The notes under the pieces are model-generated. The model was not told where the DNA came from and did not search any database. It was given only the letters and a program-made list of their open reading frames with translations. 64,000 nt of DNA from an uncultured Bacteroidota bacterium. Lineage in GTDB: Bacteria > Bacteroidota > Bacteroidia > Chitinophagales > Saprospiraceae. Both the position numbers and the translations under genes were made by a program. The stretch covers positions 1 through 64,000 of the forward strand of contig CALMSX010000047.1 in the NCBI GenBank assembly GCA_937872515.1, written 5' to 3'. Positions 42,741-53,043 of the stretch are shown one piece after another; the first letter of the stretch is position 1; each line of letters begins with the position of its first letter.

Positions 42741-44090
42741 ATGAGAATCGCTTTTATCATAATTATGACCCTGATTGCAGTACCCCAACTATCTGCCCAG
42801 ACTTATCTGGTTGATAAGGTGGTAGCACGGGTAGGGGGAGAAAATATTTTACTTTCCGAAGTAGAAGACGAATATGCCTACATGGTTGCTTCAAAAGCCA
42901 AAATCAATGGGGATGCAAAGTGTGAGATTTTAAAAAATCTGATCGCCCAAAAACTCATTGTTTACCAGGCCAAGCTTGACAGTGTGGAAGTAACAGAGGA
43001 AGAAGTAGAAAGTCAACTTAATTTCAGGTTTGAGTCTATTTTGCGTCAAATGAATGGAGACGAGGCGTTTTTTGAGGATTACTACGGCGCCACCATTGGT
43101 GAAATGAAGGAGCGATTCAGAGAAGATCAGCGCCAAAAACTACTGGCTGAAAGAATGCAGTCTAAATTGATAGACAACGTAACCATAACGCCAGCAGAGG
43201 TAATTGAGTTTTACAACGGCATACCAAAAGACAGTTTGCCTTATCTGAGTTCAGAAGTTGAATTGGGCGAAATCGTAGTTACACCGGTAGTCAACGAAAC
43301 AGAAAAAAAATTGGCACTTGACCTGGCCAATGAATTGAAAGAAAGAATCACAAAAGGAGAAGATTTTGCCGGACTGGCTACCAAATATTCTGAAGATACA
43401 GAATCGGCCAAAAGAGGAGGAGACCTTGGTTTTGCCAAAAGAGGGATCTATGTACCCGAATTTGAAGCCGCTGTATTTACCCTTCAACCCAATGAAGTGT
43501 CAGACGTGGTCGAAACAGAATTTGGTTTTCACATCATCCAACTGATGGAAAGAAAGGGAAACAGCGTACGTGCCAGACACATTTTAATTTCTCCTGACAT
43601 CACCCAGGCAGACAGAGACCTGGCCAAACAGAAACTGGACTCAATAAGAGTACTCATCAGCTCTGATAGTTTGAGCTTTGAACAGGCAGTTAAAAAATTC
43701 TCACTCAAAACCCTGCCCAGCTATTCGAATAATGGCAAAATGAAAAATCCCAATACCGGTACCAATTACTTTGAAACCAAAGACCTGGACCCTGAAACCT
43801 ACTTTGCCATTGACAAACTGGCAATTGGCAACCTATCCAAGGTCATAGAGTTTAAGGATCTGAAAGGAGACAAAATGTACCGATTGTTGAAACTGCAATC
43901 CAAATCAAAGCCCCATCAGGCCAACCTGAAGCAGGATTACGACAAAATTTCTTACTATGCCAAAGAGAGTAAAAAATCGCAGTATTTCAATACCTGGATT
44001 GAGGATAAAATGAAAAAAGCCTACATTGATGTAGACCTCCTTTACATGGATTGCAGCAATCTAAGCAAGTGGATTCACACCACCGAATGA
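42741..44090 (+). CDS. SurA-like periplasmic peptidyl-prolyl isomerase
   Basis: This 449-residue protein has a signal peptide (MRIAFIIIMTLIAVPQLSA), a SurA N-domain (YLVDKVVARVGGENILLSEVE, given as residues 22-42) and two parvulin domains: VELGEIVVTP to FGFHIIQLME, and VRARHILISPD onwards. The first lacks the usual histidine (GEIVV for HILI), the second has it. It matches SurA of E. coli in layout. SurA escorts beta-barrel proteins to the BAM complex. The ATG at 42741 was chosen over an in-frame start at 42663 because it gives the signal peptide directly. It is the last of the foldase run; a S41 protease gene follows on the same strand. Confidence 0.9.
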   Translation: MRIAFIIIMTLIAVPQLSAQTYLVDKVVARVGGENILLSEVEDEYAYMVASKAKINGDAKCEILKNLIAQKLIVYQAKLDSVEVTEEEVESQLNFRFESILRQMNGDEAFFEDYYGATIGEMKERFREDQRQKLLAERMQSKLIDNVTITPAEVIEFYNGIPKDSLPYLSSEVELGEIVVTPVVNETEKKLALDLANELKERITKGEDFAGLATKYSEDTESAKRGGDLGFAKRGIYVPEFEAAVFTLQPNEVSDVVETEFGFHIIQLMERKGNSVRARHILISPDITQADRDLAKQKLDSIRVLISSDSLSFEQAVKKFSLKTLPSYSNNGKMKNPNTGTNYFETKDLDPETYFAIDKLAIGNLSKVIEFKDLKGDKMYRLLKLQSKSKPHQANLKQDYDKISYYAKESKKSQYFNTWIEDKMKKAYIDVDLLYMDCSNLSKWIHTTE

Positions 44091-44217
44091 TTATCCTGGG
44101 ACTGTCTTCATTGTAAATCAAGTCAAGGGCATGGAGTTGGAACATTTTTTTTTGAAAAAATCACCCCTTCCCCTGCTCATTGCAGGTTTTGGCAAGGAAT
44201 ATGTATTATAGCTGTTA

Positions 44218-45828
44218 ATGGTTCAGGAAAATAACGAAGAGCAAAACATCAACCCCAAAAAGTATGAGATTTGGCAGCCATTTCTATTGGCTATCATGAT
44301 GTCTGTGGGTATGCTGCTGGGTTATAAGATGAACGACAAAACAGAGCGGTTGGTAAAAAAAGTGGACTCCTCTTTTGTCAGCCTTGGAAGAGTCGAAGAA
44401 GTTATCCGTTTTATTGAATCCCGCTATGTTGATGGAATAACTCCCGATACCCTCATGGAAGAAGCCATTAAGGCCATCATCAAAAAGTTGGATCCCCACT
44501 CGATCTATTTAAGTCCGGCAGAATTGGAAGAGGTCAATGAAACCATGGATGGCAGCTTCAAAGGTATCGGCATAGAAAGTTATTACATTCAGGATACGGT
44601 TGTCATTCTAAAAGTTGTTTCAGGCTCACCGGCCGATAGAGCTGGTTTGAAACAGCTGGACCAGATCATTGCCATCGATGATACCCTGGTGGCGGGTGTA
44701 AAAATGTCATTTGATGCCATCAGAGAGCGGCTGCGCTCTTCCAATCAAAGTGTGAAGCTTGAAATCAAAAGAAAGGGAGTACCCCAGGGTTTGATCAAAA
44801 ACGTAAGTCTGGATCAGATTGCCATCCACTCTGCAGATGTGGCTTACAAAATTGACGACTCCACCGCCTATATTCAGATCAAACAATTTAGCAGTAATAC
44901 CTACCAGGAGTTTATGGAAAACCTGGAGAAGCTGGTTGTAAAAGAAAAGGCTAAAAATCTGATTCTTGACCTAAGAGGAAATCCGGGAGGTTATCTGCCA
45001 CAGGCTACTAAAATCATCAATCAGCTCATCAAAGAGAACGAAAAAATAATCGTATTTACGGAAGGCAGGAATGCACAACGACAGGATTATCTCACCAATG
45101 GTAAAACATTTTTTAACGTTGGTAAGATTGCCGTATTGGTGGATGAGTATTCTGCATCGGGTTCTGAGGTCATTGCCGGGGCGATCCAGGACCATGACCG
45201 GGGCATCATCATAGGCAGACGTACCTATGGAAAAGGTTTGGTACAGGAACAGTTTCCACTGTCCAATGGAGGTGCCATCAGGCTGACCACTGCACGCTAT
45301 TTTACACCCAGTGGACGGTCTATCCAAAAAGAGATCACAGACCTGGCCAGTTACGAAGATGAAGTATACCAAAGATCACCCTTTGAAGCCAATACAAGGG
45401 ATGCCGAAAGTAAGAAAAAAATATTTCACACACTGAATCTTAGAAGACCAGTATATGGAGGTGGTGGCATTGATCCAGAAATATTCATTGCCGGTGATTC
45501 CATAGAATATGGCCATGAATTTCAATTCTTACAAAGTCAGGTGATGCCATTTTTGTGCACCCAAATGTTGCAAGGAAAAATAACATTGGAAAAAGAAGCC
45601 GATATCAATGCCCTCACTGCATCGTATTTGGTGTATTTAAAAAATACCGATCCAACCTATGTTCCAAACAACAAAATAAAGAACAAGGTGGCTGGTATAT
45701 TGAAACAAAGCTGGCAATACTTAAAAAGCAACGGAGACCCTATTGCCCAGGCCAAAGAAGCGGGCAAAGAAGATGCCTTTATCACTGCGGCACTAAAATA
45801 TACAAGGGGTCAGGTGAAGCTCAAATAG
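44218..45828 (+). CDS. S41-family carboxy-terminal processing peptidase (CtpA-like)
   Basis: This 536-residue protein has one N-terminal membrane segment (FLLAIMMSVGMLLGY), so the rest is periplasmic. A PDZ domain (FKGIGIESYYIQDTVVILKVV, residues about 119-200) precedes the S41 catalytic core. The nucleophile Ser lies in EYSASGSEVIAGAIQDHDRG and the catalytic Lys in RRTYGKGLVQEQF, as in CtpA and Prc. Such enzymes cleave C-terminal tails of periplasmic proteins, trimming or destroying badly folded ones. It follows the foldase cluster in the same direction after 127 bases and so shares its theme. It converges on the esterase gene with three bases between stops. Confidence 0.93.
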   Translation: MVQENNEEQNINPKKYEIWQPFLLAIMMSVGMLLGYKMNDKTERLVKKVDSSFVSLGRVEEVIRFIESRYVDGITPDTLMEEAIKAIIKKLDPHSIYLSPAELEEVNETMDGSFKGIGIESYYIQDTVVILKVVSGSPADRAGLKQLDQIIAIDDTLVAGVKMSFDAIRERLRSSNQSVKLEIKRKGVPQGLIKNVSLDQIAIHSADVAYKIDDSTAYIQIKQFSSNTYQEFMENLEKLVVKEKAKNLILDLRGNPGGYLPQATKIINQLIKENEKIIVFTEGRNAQRQDYLTNGKTFFNVGKIAVLVDEYSASGSEVIAGAIQDHDRGIIIGRRTYGKGLVQEQFPLSNGGAIRLTTARYFTPSGRSIQKEITDLASYEDEVYQRSPFEANTRDAESKKKIFHTLNLRRPVYGGGGIDPEIFIAGDSIEYGHEFQFLQSQVMPFLCTQMLQGKITLEKEADINALTASYLVYLKNTDPTYVPNNKIKNKVAGILKQSWQYLKSNGDPIAQAKEAGKEDAFITAALKYTRGQVKLK

Positions 45829-45831
45829 AGT

Positions 45832-47241
45832 CTACCTGCCTGAAAAATATTTTTCCGAGTAGACCACCCCTTTACTGCTCACTATCTTCATAATGGCTAC
45901 CTTCAGATCCGGCATGATCCAGGATAGGTTTTCATCCAGTCTTTTACGGACAATCAGTTTACCGGCAAGATCTAAAATTTCCACTTCACAGCCTTCACAG
46001 TCTGTCCCGTTTAAATAGCAGGTGGAATCCTGACAATGAATGTACTTTTTATCCGCCTTTGGATATCCTGAAGCAAAAACAGTACTTTCTTTCATCAACC
46101 ACTGATATACTTCCGGAAATTTTTTACTCCAATATTGCTCATTGTGGCCTTCATTGGCATCGCTATCTGATTTGATCTTAGCGGTAGCAAAACCTTCCTG
46201 CAAAATAAGATTGTACATTTTTTGCATATCGCTAAGCTGGCTGCCTCCCTCTTTGGTTCCTACGGTCATGTATACTTTTATGTCGGTACTAGGCGGCACT
46301 TTGTCTTTAATCCAATCAAATACCACCGGCGCAAACCAAAAAGAAGTTGACATTGGGGCCTGTCGACCAAAAACATCGGGTCTTTCAAATCCGGCATAAA
46401 AGCTAAAAAGACCCGCCATGCTACTCCCCATGATGGCAGTTTGATCTGCCTCAGGCCTTGTTCTGTAGTGCTGGTCAATATAGGGTTTGAGTTCGTCTGT
46501 GAGAAACGACAAAAACTTTGCTCCCTCACCTCCCCCGTATTGGACATTGATCCAGGGAGAATACTCATTGATTCGGAGCGCTTCTCCATTGGCAATGGCC
46601 ACCACAATACAGCCTCCATCTCCTTTTTGGAAGAGGCTGTCCAAGGTTTCATCTACCCTCCATTCACCTGAAAATGATGTTGCCTTGTCAAATACATTCT
46701 GTCCGTCCAACATATAGATCACAGGATACTTTTTGTCTGGACTAACATGGTAATCCGGTGGGAGGTATAACCATATCTTTCTGTTTCTTTGCAGACTTTT
46801 AACAGGGAATTTTTCGTCTAATAAAAAAACATTGGCAGAGGCAGTTGATGGCTGGCTGCCTCCCCAGGCTGCAATGACGAGATTGAGGGTGGCAGGGCCT
46901 CCATTATAGGTAAATTTTCTATTGGCAATGTCCTGACCTGCCGCATTTTTTTCTACCGTTGCCCAACTCCCGCGGGTAAACTTAAATTCGAGATTTGCAG
47001 GGGAGGGTTGGATGGTGATGGTATATACTCCGCTTGAATCCAACTTGAGCCGATAGCCAGTAAGGCCGGGGTTCCAGCCATTAAAATTGCCAGCCAGGTA
47101 AATTTCAGGTGACGAAGGTTGAGATGGCCAGCTGGTGACCCTGATGGTGAGCTGGGCCCTACTTATTGGAATGAATAGACCAAATAAAAGTTGAATCAAA
47201 AATAGACACAAATAGTAACCGCGTTTTGTATTAAAATTCAT
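45832..47241 (-). CDS. Secreted esterase with N-terminal CBM48/E-set-like domain and T9SS sorting domain
   Basis: This 469-residue protein starts with a signal peptide (LCLFLIQLLFGLFIPISRAQ). An Ig-like carbohydrate-binding type domain (AGNFNGWNPGLTGYRLKLD) spans residues about 40-140. An alpha/beta-hydrolase of the putative esterase/feruloyl type follows: RKIWLYLPPDY, YPVIYMLDGQNVFD, and the nucleophile elbow GSSMAG, with a late acid-His pair in DANEGHNEQYW. The last 75 residues resemble a T9SS type A sorting domain (CEVEILDLAGKLIVRKRL). The substrate is probably an acylated or siderophore-type ester, but that is a guess. It lies two bases after the MBL gene in an operon with rnhB. Confidence 0.85.
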   Translation of the reverse strand: MNFNTKRGYYLCLFLIQLLFGLFIPISRAQLTIRVTSWPSQPSSPEIYLAGNFNGWNPGLTGYRLKLDSSGVYTITIQPSPANLEFKFTRGSWATVEKNAAGQDIANRKFTYNGGPATLNLVIAAWGGSQPSTASANVFLLDEKFPVKSLQRNRKIWLYLPPDYHVSPDKKYPVIYMLDGQNVFDKATSFSGEWRVDETLDSLFQKGDGGCIVVAIANGEALRINEYSPWINVQYGGGEGAKFLSFLTDELKPYIDQHYRTRPEADQTAIMGSSMAGLFSFYAGFERPDVFGRQAPMSTSFWFAPVVFDWIKDKVPPSTDIKVYMTVGTKEGGSQLSDMQKMYNLILQEGFATAKIKSDSDANEGHNEQYWSKKFPEVYQWLMKESTVFASGYPKADKKYIHCQDSTCYLNGTDCEGCEVEILDLAGKLIVRKRLDENLSWIMPDLKVAIMKIVSSKGVVYSEKYFSGR

Positions 47242-47243
47242 AA

Positions 47244-47888
47244 TCAGGGATTTAAAAAAGGATTAAAACTGCGTTCCTCACCAATGGTAGTGGGAATGCC
47301 GTGGCCGGGGTACACTTCCACATCATCGGGCAGAACCATCAACCTCGAGTTGATGCTTTCGATAAGGGTATCGTAATCACCCCCCGGTAAGTCGGTGCGA
47401 CCTATACTCCTGTGGAAAAGTACATCGCCGGCAATCAGTTTTTTGCCCTCTTTCCAATAAAGGCAAATGCTGGCAGGAGAATGCCCAGGGCAAAATAAAA
47501 CCTCTAATTTATTATCCCCTAGATGCACGATGTTTCCTTCATCCAAAAAGTCGGCAATCGGAGGCGATGGAATATAGGGAATGCCATACATCTGTGCTAC
47601 CCGCTCACACGAGGCCAAAACAGGGATTTCTCCTCTGTGGGCTACAGGGTACAAGCCGTACTTTGACTGCACCCAGGCATTGCCCAGCACATGATCGATG
47701 TGGCAATGGGTATTAATTAGCTGTGTTGGCTGGAGCTGATGGCCTTCAATAAAGGCAGCCATTTCACCATTCTCTGCCGTGCCATTGTTGCCCGGATCAA
47801 TAATAATACATTGACGGGTCAATTCATCGTACAAGATGTAGGTGTTTTCTTCGAAATCATTGAATACAAAAGAATGCAGTTTCATCAT
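47244..47888 (-). CDS. Metallo-beta-lactamase-fold hydrolase (glyoxalase II-like)
   Basis: This 214-residue protein has the metal-binding motif THCHIDHVLG, with further ligands in CPGHSPAS and PGHGIP, the layout of class B hydrolases of the glyoxalase II group. It probably cleaves a thioester or similar substrate with two zinc or iron ions in the cytoplasm. The ATG overlaps the TGA of rnhB (ATGA), so translation is coupled. The esterase gene starts two bases downstream. The role within this operon is unknown. Confidence 0.9.
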   Translation of the reverse strand: MMKLHSFVFNDFEENTYILYDELTRQCIIIDPGNNGTAENGEMAAFIEGHQLQPTQLINTHCHIDHVLGNAWVQSKYGLYPVAHRGEIPVLASCERVAQMYGIPYIPSPPIADFLDEGNIVHLGDNKLEVLFCPGHSPASICLYWKEGKKLIAGDVLFHRSIGRTDLPGGDYDTLIESINSRLMVLPDDVEVYPGHGIPTTIGEERSFNPFLNP

Positions 47889-48502
47889 TGAGTAGCTTCA
47901 TTAAAAAGTAAAAGATTAGGCACTAAAGGTAACAGGCGGAACGACCTTCTGTGTATTGGACACGGACCCAATTTGGCAATGGCCTGGCGATGGGCAGCCG
48001 TTGGGTAGCCCTTATGCTCAGCAAAGCCATAACCCGGATATTGGAGTTCCATGGCTTCCATGTATTCATCTCTATAGGTTTTGGCAAGGATGGAGGCTGC
48101 CGCGATAGACAGATATTTACCATCCCCTTTCACAAAACAAAAATGAGGAAGTTGGCCATAGGGATAAAACCGATTGCCATCAATTAAGAGTCTGTCGGGC
48201 ACCATTTTTAGGTTTTCAACAGCCTGGTGCATGGATAAAATAGAGGCCCTGAGAATGTTCAGCTGGTCAATTTGCTGGTGATCTTTTGAGCCAATGGCAA
48301 AATCGATGGCATTTTTTTCTATGTACGACCTCAACTCCTTTCTCTCCCTGGCAGTCAATTTTTTTGAATCATTAATGGTAGGGTGCTGAAAATGGTGGGG
48401 GAGAATTACGGCGGCAGCGAATACGGGACCAGCCAGACAACCTCGACCGGCTTCGTCGCAGCCGGCTTCCAAACCTTGGTCAATGTAACAGGATTGAAGC
48501 AT
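47885..48502 (-). CDS. rnhB: Ribonuclease HII
   Basis: This 205-residue enzyme cuts the RNA strand of RNA-DNA hybrids and removes single ribonucleotides from DNA. The active site opens with CDEAGRGCLAGPV, holding the first Asp and Glu of the metal site; RLLIDGNRFYP gives another Asp; and SIAAASILAKTYRDEYM gives the last acidic residue. A late HKGYPTAAHRQAI is the usual substrate-contacting segment. It is first in an operon with the MBL hydrolase and the esterase. A -7-like element (48510-48517) ends only a few bases before the ATG. Confidence 0.96.
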   Translation of the reverse strand: MLQSCYIDQGLEAGCDEAGRGCLAGPVFAAAVILPHHFQHPTINDSKKLTARERKELRSYIEKNAIDFAIGSKDHQQIDQLNILRASILSMHQAVENLKMVPDRLLIDGNRFYPYGQLPHFCFVKGDGKYLSIAAASILAKTYRDEYMEAMELQYPGYGFAEHKGYPTAAHRQAIAKLGPCPIHRRSFRLLPLVPNLLLFNEATQ

Positions 48503-48509
48503 GAAGGGA

Positions 48510-48517
48510 CAAAGTTA
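48510..48517 (-). promoter_or_regulatory. -7 element abutting the rnhB start codon
   Basis: The minus strand reads TAACTTTG, an exact TAnnTTTG, eight bases before the rnhB ATG. If used, the transcript would have almost no leader. No -33 TTG at the right distance is seen, so this is tentative. Confidence 0.4.
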
Positions 48518-48708
48518 AGCCAGTTCACCCTGATTTAGATGAAAGAAGGAGGGTAGAAATGTGGTTAAAACGTCGTAAGGTTGACAGTTTGTTTCAGCAT
48601 TTTTTGAAAATTCTGTTAAATTAATATTAATATTAAAAAAATAGCGTCTGAATTTCAATATGTTAGGTATATTTATATTTAGATTCATTCTTTTTGTTTA
48701 ATCATTTC

Positions 48709-48739
48709 TTGATTTAAATTAAACAGTTTATTATCTTTG
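48709..48739 (+). promoter_or_regulatory. Promoter for the ECF sigma factor gene
   Basis: A TTG (48709-48711) is followed after 20 bases by TATCTTTG (48732-48739), both consensus elements at ideal spacing. The ATG is at 48761, giving a short leader of about 16 bases. It fits the housekeeping sigma factor rather than a self-recognised site. Confidence 0.6.
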
Positions 48740-48760
48740 TAACACCAAAAATAAAACAAA

Positions 48761-49300
48761 ATGTCTACGATAGAATTCTATGGTCAGTTGAATCAATTAA
48801 ATGCTTCGCTGCATTCTTTTGCCTACAACCTCACAAAGAGTCAGGAAGAGGCAAAGGACCTATATCAGGAGACAGCTTTCAGGGCTTTGACCAATAAAGA
48901 CAAGTTTACGCCTGGTACCAACTTTAAAGCATGGTTGTTTACGATCATGAAAAATATATTTATCAACAACTATCGCAAGAAAGTAAAGTCTGCTACGATT
49001 GTTGATACGACAGATAACTTATACTATCTCAATTCAGGCAATGTATCGCTTGAAAATGAAGGTTCAAGAAACCTGTTTATGCAGGAGTTAATGGGCATCA
49101 TCAATCAATTGGAAGATTCTATCAGAATACCTTTTGAAATGCATTATGATGGGTTCAAATACCAGGAGATAGCAGATGAGTTAAATCTCCCTTTGGGTAC
49201 GGTAAAGAGCAGAATATTTTTTGCACGCAAAGAATTAAAAGAGCAGATGCGGGTGATGTATGGCGATACATTTGCCATGAGAGAGAAGGCATCTGCTTAA
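48761..49300 (+). CDS. RNA polymerase sigma factor, ECF type
   Basis: This 179-residue protein has a sigma region 2 (EEAKDLYQETAFRALTNKDKF, FKAWLFTIMKNIFINNYRKK) and a region 4 (IPFEMHYDGFKYQEIADELNLPLGTVKSRI, with the helix-turn-helix). It lacks the extra domains of primary sigma factors. The Bacteroidota ECF factors of this type often control envelope or stress functions. No anti-sigma or FecR-like gene adjoins; the neighbours are rnhB and atpC. It seems to be transcribed alone, from its own promoter, and is followed by a terminator. Confidence 0.93.
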   Translation: MSTIEFYGQLNQLNASLHSFAYNLTKSQEEAKDLYQETAFRALTNKDKFTPGTNFKAWLFTIMKNIFINNYRKKVKSATIVDTTDNLYYLNSGNVSLENEGSRNLFMQELMGIINQLEDSIRIPFEMHYDGFKYQEIADELNLPLGTVKSRIFFARKELKEQMRVMYGDTFAMREKASA

Positions 49301-49323
49301 AATCAAAAGAACTACGAATGTTG

Positions 49324-49358
49324 ACGGTGTGGTGATGAAAGCTGCACCGTTTTTTTTT
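49324..49358 (+). terminator. Terminator after the ECF sigma factor gene
   Basis: ACGGTG (49324-49329) pairs with CACCGT (49345-49350) around a 15-base loop, followed by a run of eight or more T. It lies 24 bases past the stop codon. Confidence 0.8.
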
Positions 49359-49361
49359 GTT

Positions 49362-49394
49362 CAAAAGAAAGGCCCTGATAAAAATCAGAGCCCT
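49362..49394 (-). terminator. Terminator downstream of atpDC
   Basis: On the minus strand GGCTCTGAT pairs with ATCAGGGCC (one mismatch) across a T-rich loop, followed by TTTCTTTTG. It lies about 50 bases beyond the atpC stop. Confidence 0.65.
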
Positions 49395-49441
49395 CTTCAC
49401 TTTAATCCATAAAGCATTGCTGCAAAATAGGAGTTAATGTT

Positions 49442-49690
49442 TTATTTCTTCGCCAATTGAACAAGCACAGAAACCTCATCTCTTAACACCTCTATAAATC
49501 CTTTTTCCACAGTTATTTCTGATTTTTGTCCTGCAGCATCTACAATTCTTACTACACCTGCGGAGAGTGAAGAAACAATAGGTGCGTGGCCTTTTAATAT
49601 CTCGAATTGCCCTTTTGTACCCGGAACCTTAACGGAAGTAATAGCGCCGTTAAAAAGTTCTTGTTCTGGGGTTAAAACTACAAGGTTCAT
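49442..49690 (-). CDS. atpC: ATP synthase F1 epsilon subunit
   Basis: This 82-residue protein is the beta-sandwich domain of the epsilon subunit of F1F0 ATP synthase: NLVVLTPEQELFNGAITSVKVPG, KGQFEILKGHAPIVSSLSAG, and EVSVLVQLAK. It lacks the C-terminal helical hairpin found in E. coli epsilon, as is usual for short Bacteroidota forms; so it should couple catalysis to the c-ring without the inhibitory helix. It lies 23 bases after atpD, in the atpD-atpC arrangement found apart from the other ATP synthase genes. Confidence 0.95.
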   Translation of the reverse strand: MNLVVLTPEQELFNGAITSVKVPGTKGQFEILKGHAPIVSSLSAGVVRIVDAAGQKSEITVEKGFIEVLRDEVSVLVQLAKK

Positions 49691-49713
49691 TTTCTACAAT
49701 TGATCTTTGGTGA

Positions 49714-51550
<1,837 letters not shown>

Positions 51551-52981
51551 CTATCTCCCCTTTATGTCGCCCGCAAGGGCTAACAGGTCATTTTTCACCA
51601 CCACCGCATAGACCAGCAAAGCAACAATGATTTTTAATAACAAGGCTGTGCCCCTGTCCATTGCCCCTGTAAATAAATGAAGCAAAATTAAACTTATCCC
51701 TATCAATATACACCCTAAGACTGCTCTTTTAATTGACTTCCAAAACCTCGAACATCCTATGTCCAGCATTTTTAATACCAGGTGTTGAAACGGAAGCACA
51801 AAGAAGGTGGCGGCAAGGGTAAATGACAGTGCTATCCATTCGATATCCTGTCCGGTAAAAATGACAAAACACAACACCAAAACTGCAGAAGAACGACTTA
51901 TCAGAGAAAAACGAAACAGCGTTGAAACCTTGCCACTCAGATAAAAAATGGGATTGCCAAGGGCAAAAACTCCCTGGGTCAAAGCCATCAGGGTAAATAT
52001 GCTGAACAATGATGACAGGGGTTTCCAGCTTGGGTCAAAGAACAGAACAACCACATCATGAGATACAAATGGAATAACCACCAAAAAAGGAAGGGTCAAA
52101 AGAGCGCTGGTTGCCATGAGCTTAAGATAGGCCCCCGACAATTTTTCTTTGTCGTCACTGAAAGAAGAAAATGCCGGTAAAATTACCCGGGCCACCGAAG
52201 CTCCCGCCTGCTGAACAGGAAAAACCAAAAGTTTGAATGCTCTGTCGTACCAGCCCAACTGGGTGGCCGGGGCAAATCGCGACAATAAAAAGGTATCTGC
52301 GTTTTTAAAAACAAACTGAACCAATTGATCTCCAATATTGGCTGTAGCAAAGCTGAAATTTGATTTAACCTCTCCCAATGAAAATTGAAGCTTTGGTTTT
52401 TCAGGAACCAAAAACAAGGAAAGAACTGAAAGTACAGAAACATAAGTCAGGGTCTTTCCAATAAGGGCATTGATGCCATAACCCAGCCATGCCATATAAA
52501 TTGCCACAATTCCTGAAGTAAGGTTGGCATAAAATTCCATCCAGAAAAGTTTTTCAAACAGCAGATTTTTCCGAAATACAACCTCTAAACCCGCCTGAGC
52601 TGCACCCAGCATTAAGGCCAGGCCCAACCAGATCAGGATGGTCTGTGTATTGCTGTTACGTGTCCATGCTGCCATGCCGGGTGCAAGAAAGATCATGAGC
52701 AGGGTACATAACAAAGCGATTCCTGTGGTAAGCCAGAAAATACTGGCAAAAGTGAGTGGGTTCCAATCTTTCTTTACAATCAACACATCGCCATACCCAA
52801 AATCGTGAAAGGACCTGAAAAAACTGAAGACGAGATAAGGAAAGGCAAACAGTCCAAAATCCAGGGGCGTTAGCCAGCTAAGCAAGGCCAGGTTAAACAA
52901 GAGCACCATGGCCTGATTGACCACTTGAGAGCCAAAACTCCATTGAATGCCCAGCCAGGTCTTATTTTTGAGTGAAGCCAA
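51551..52981 (-). CDS. Polysaccharide/lipopolysaccharide flippase (MATE-like, Wzx family)
   Basis: This 476-residue protein is highly hydrophobic with about 12-14 predicted transmembrane segments and belongs to the Polysacc_synt_3/Wzx-type oligosaccharide flippases. Such proteins move lipid-linked sugar units across the inner membrane for O-antigen, capsule or exopolysaccharide. The opening WLGIQWSFGSQVVNQAMVLLFNLALLSWLTPLDFG (residues 9-43) and the later QQAGASVARVILPAFSSF are typical. No glycosyltransferase genes are nearby, so the product is not known. It lies 62 bases after feoB on the same strand, and may be read through from that operon. Confidence 0.9.
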   Translation of the reverse strand: MASLKNKTWLGIQWSFGSQVVNQAMVLLFNLALLSWLTPLDFGLFAFPYLVFSFFRSFHDFGYGDVLIVKKDWNPLTFASIFWLTTGIALLCTLLMIFLAPGMAAWTRNSNTQTILIWLGLALMLGAAQAGLEVVFRKNLLFEKLFWMEFYANLTSGIVAIYMAWLGYGINALIGKTLTYVSVLSVLSLFLVPEKPKLQFSLGEVKSNFSFATANIGDQLVQFVFKNADTFLLSRFAPATQLGWYDRAFKLLVFPVQQAGASVARVILPAFSSFSDDKEKLSGAYLKLMATSALLTLPFLVVIPFVSHDVVVLFFDPSWKPLSSLFSIFTLMALTQGVFALGNPIFYLSGKVSTLFRFSLISRSSAVLVLCFVIFTGQDIEWIALSFTLAATFFVLPFQHLVLKMLDIGCSRFWKSIKRAVLGCILIGISLILLHLFTGAMDRGTALLLKIIVALLVYAVVVKNDLLALAGDIKGR

Positions 52982-53043
52982 ACAGCAGGATTATTTTGTT
53001 GGTGTGCAAAATACATAAAATTACCCGCACGAAAGGCAGGCAG

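Noticed and set aside
49370..49394. Attenuator or riboswitch before atpC
   Set aside because: The hairpin is downstream of atpC on its own strand and is better read as a terminator.
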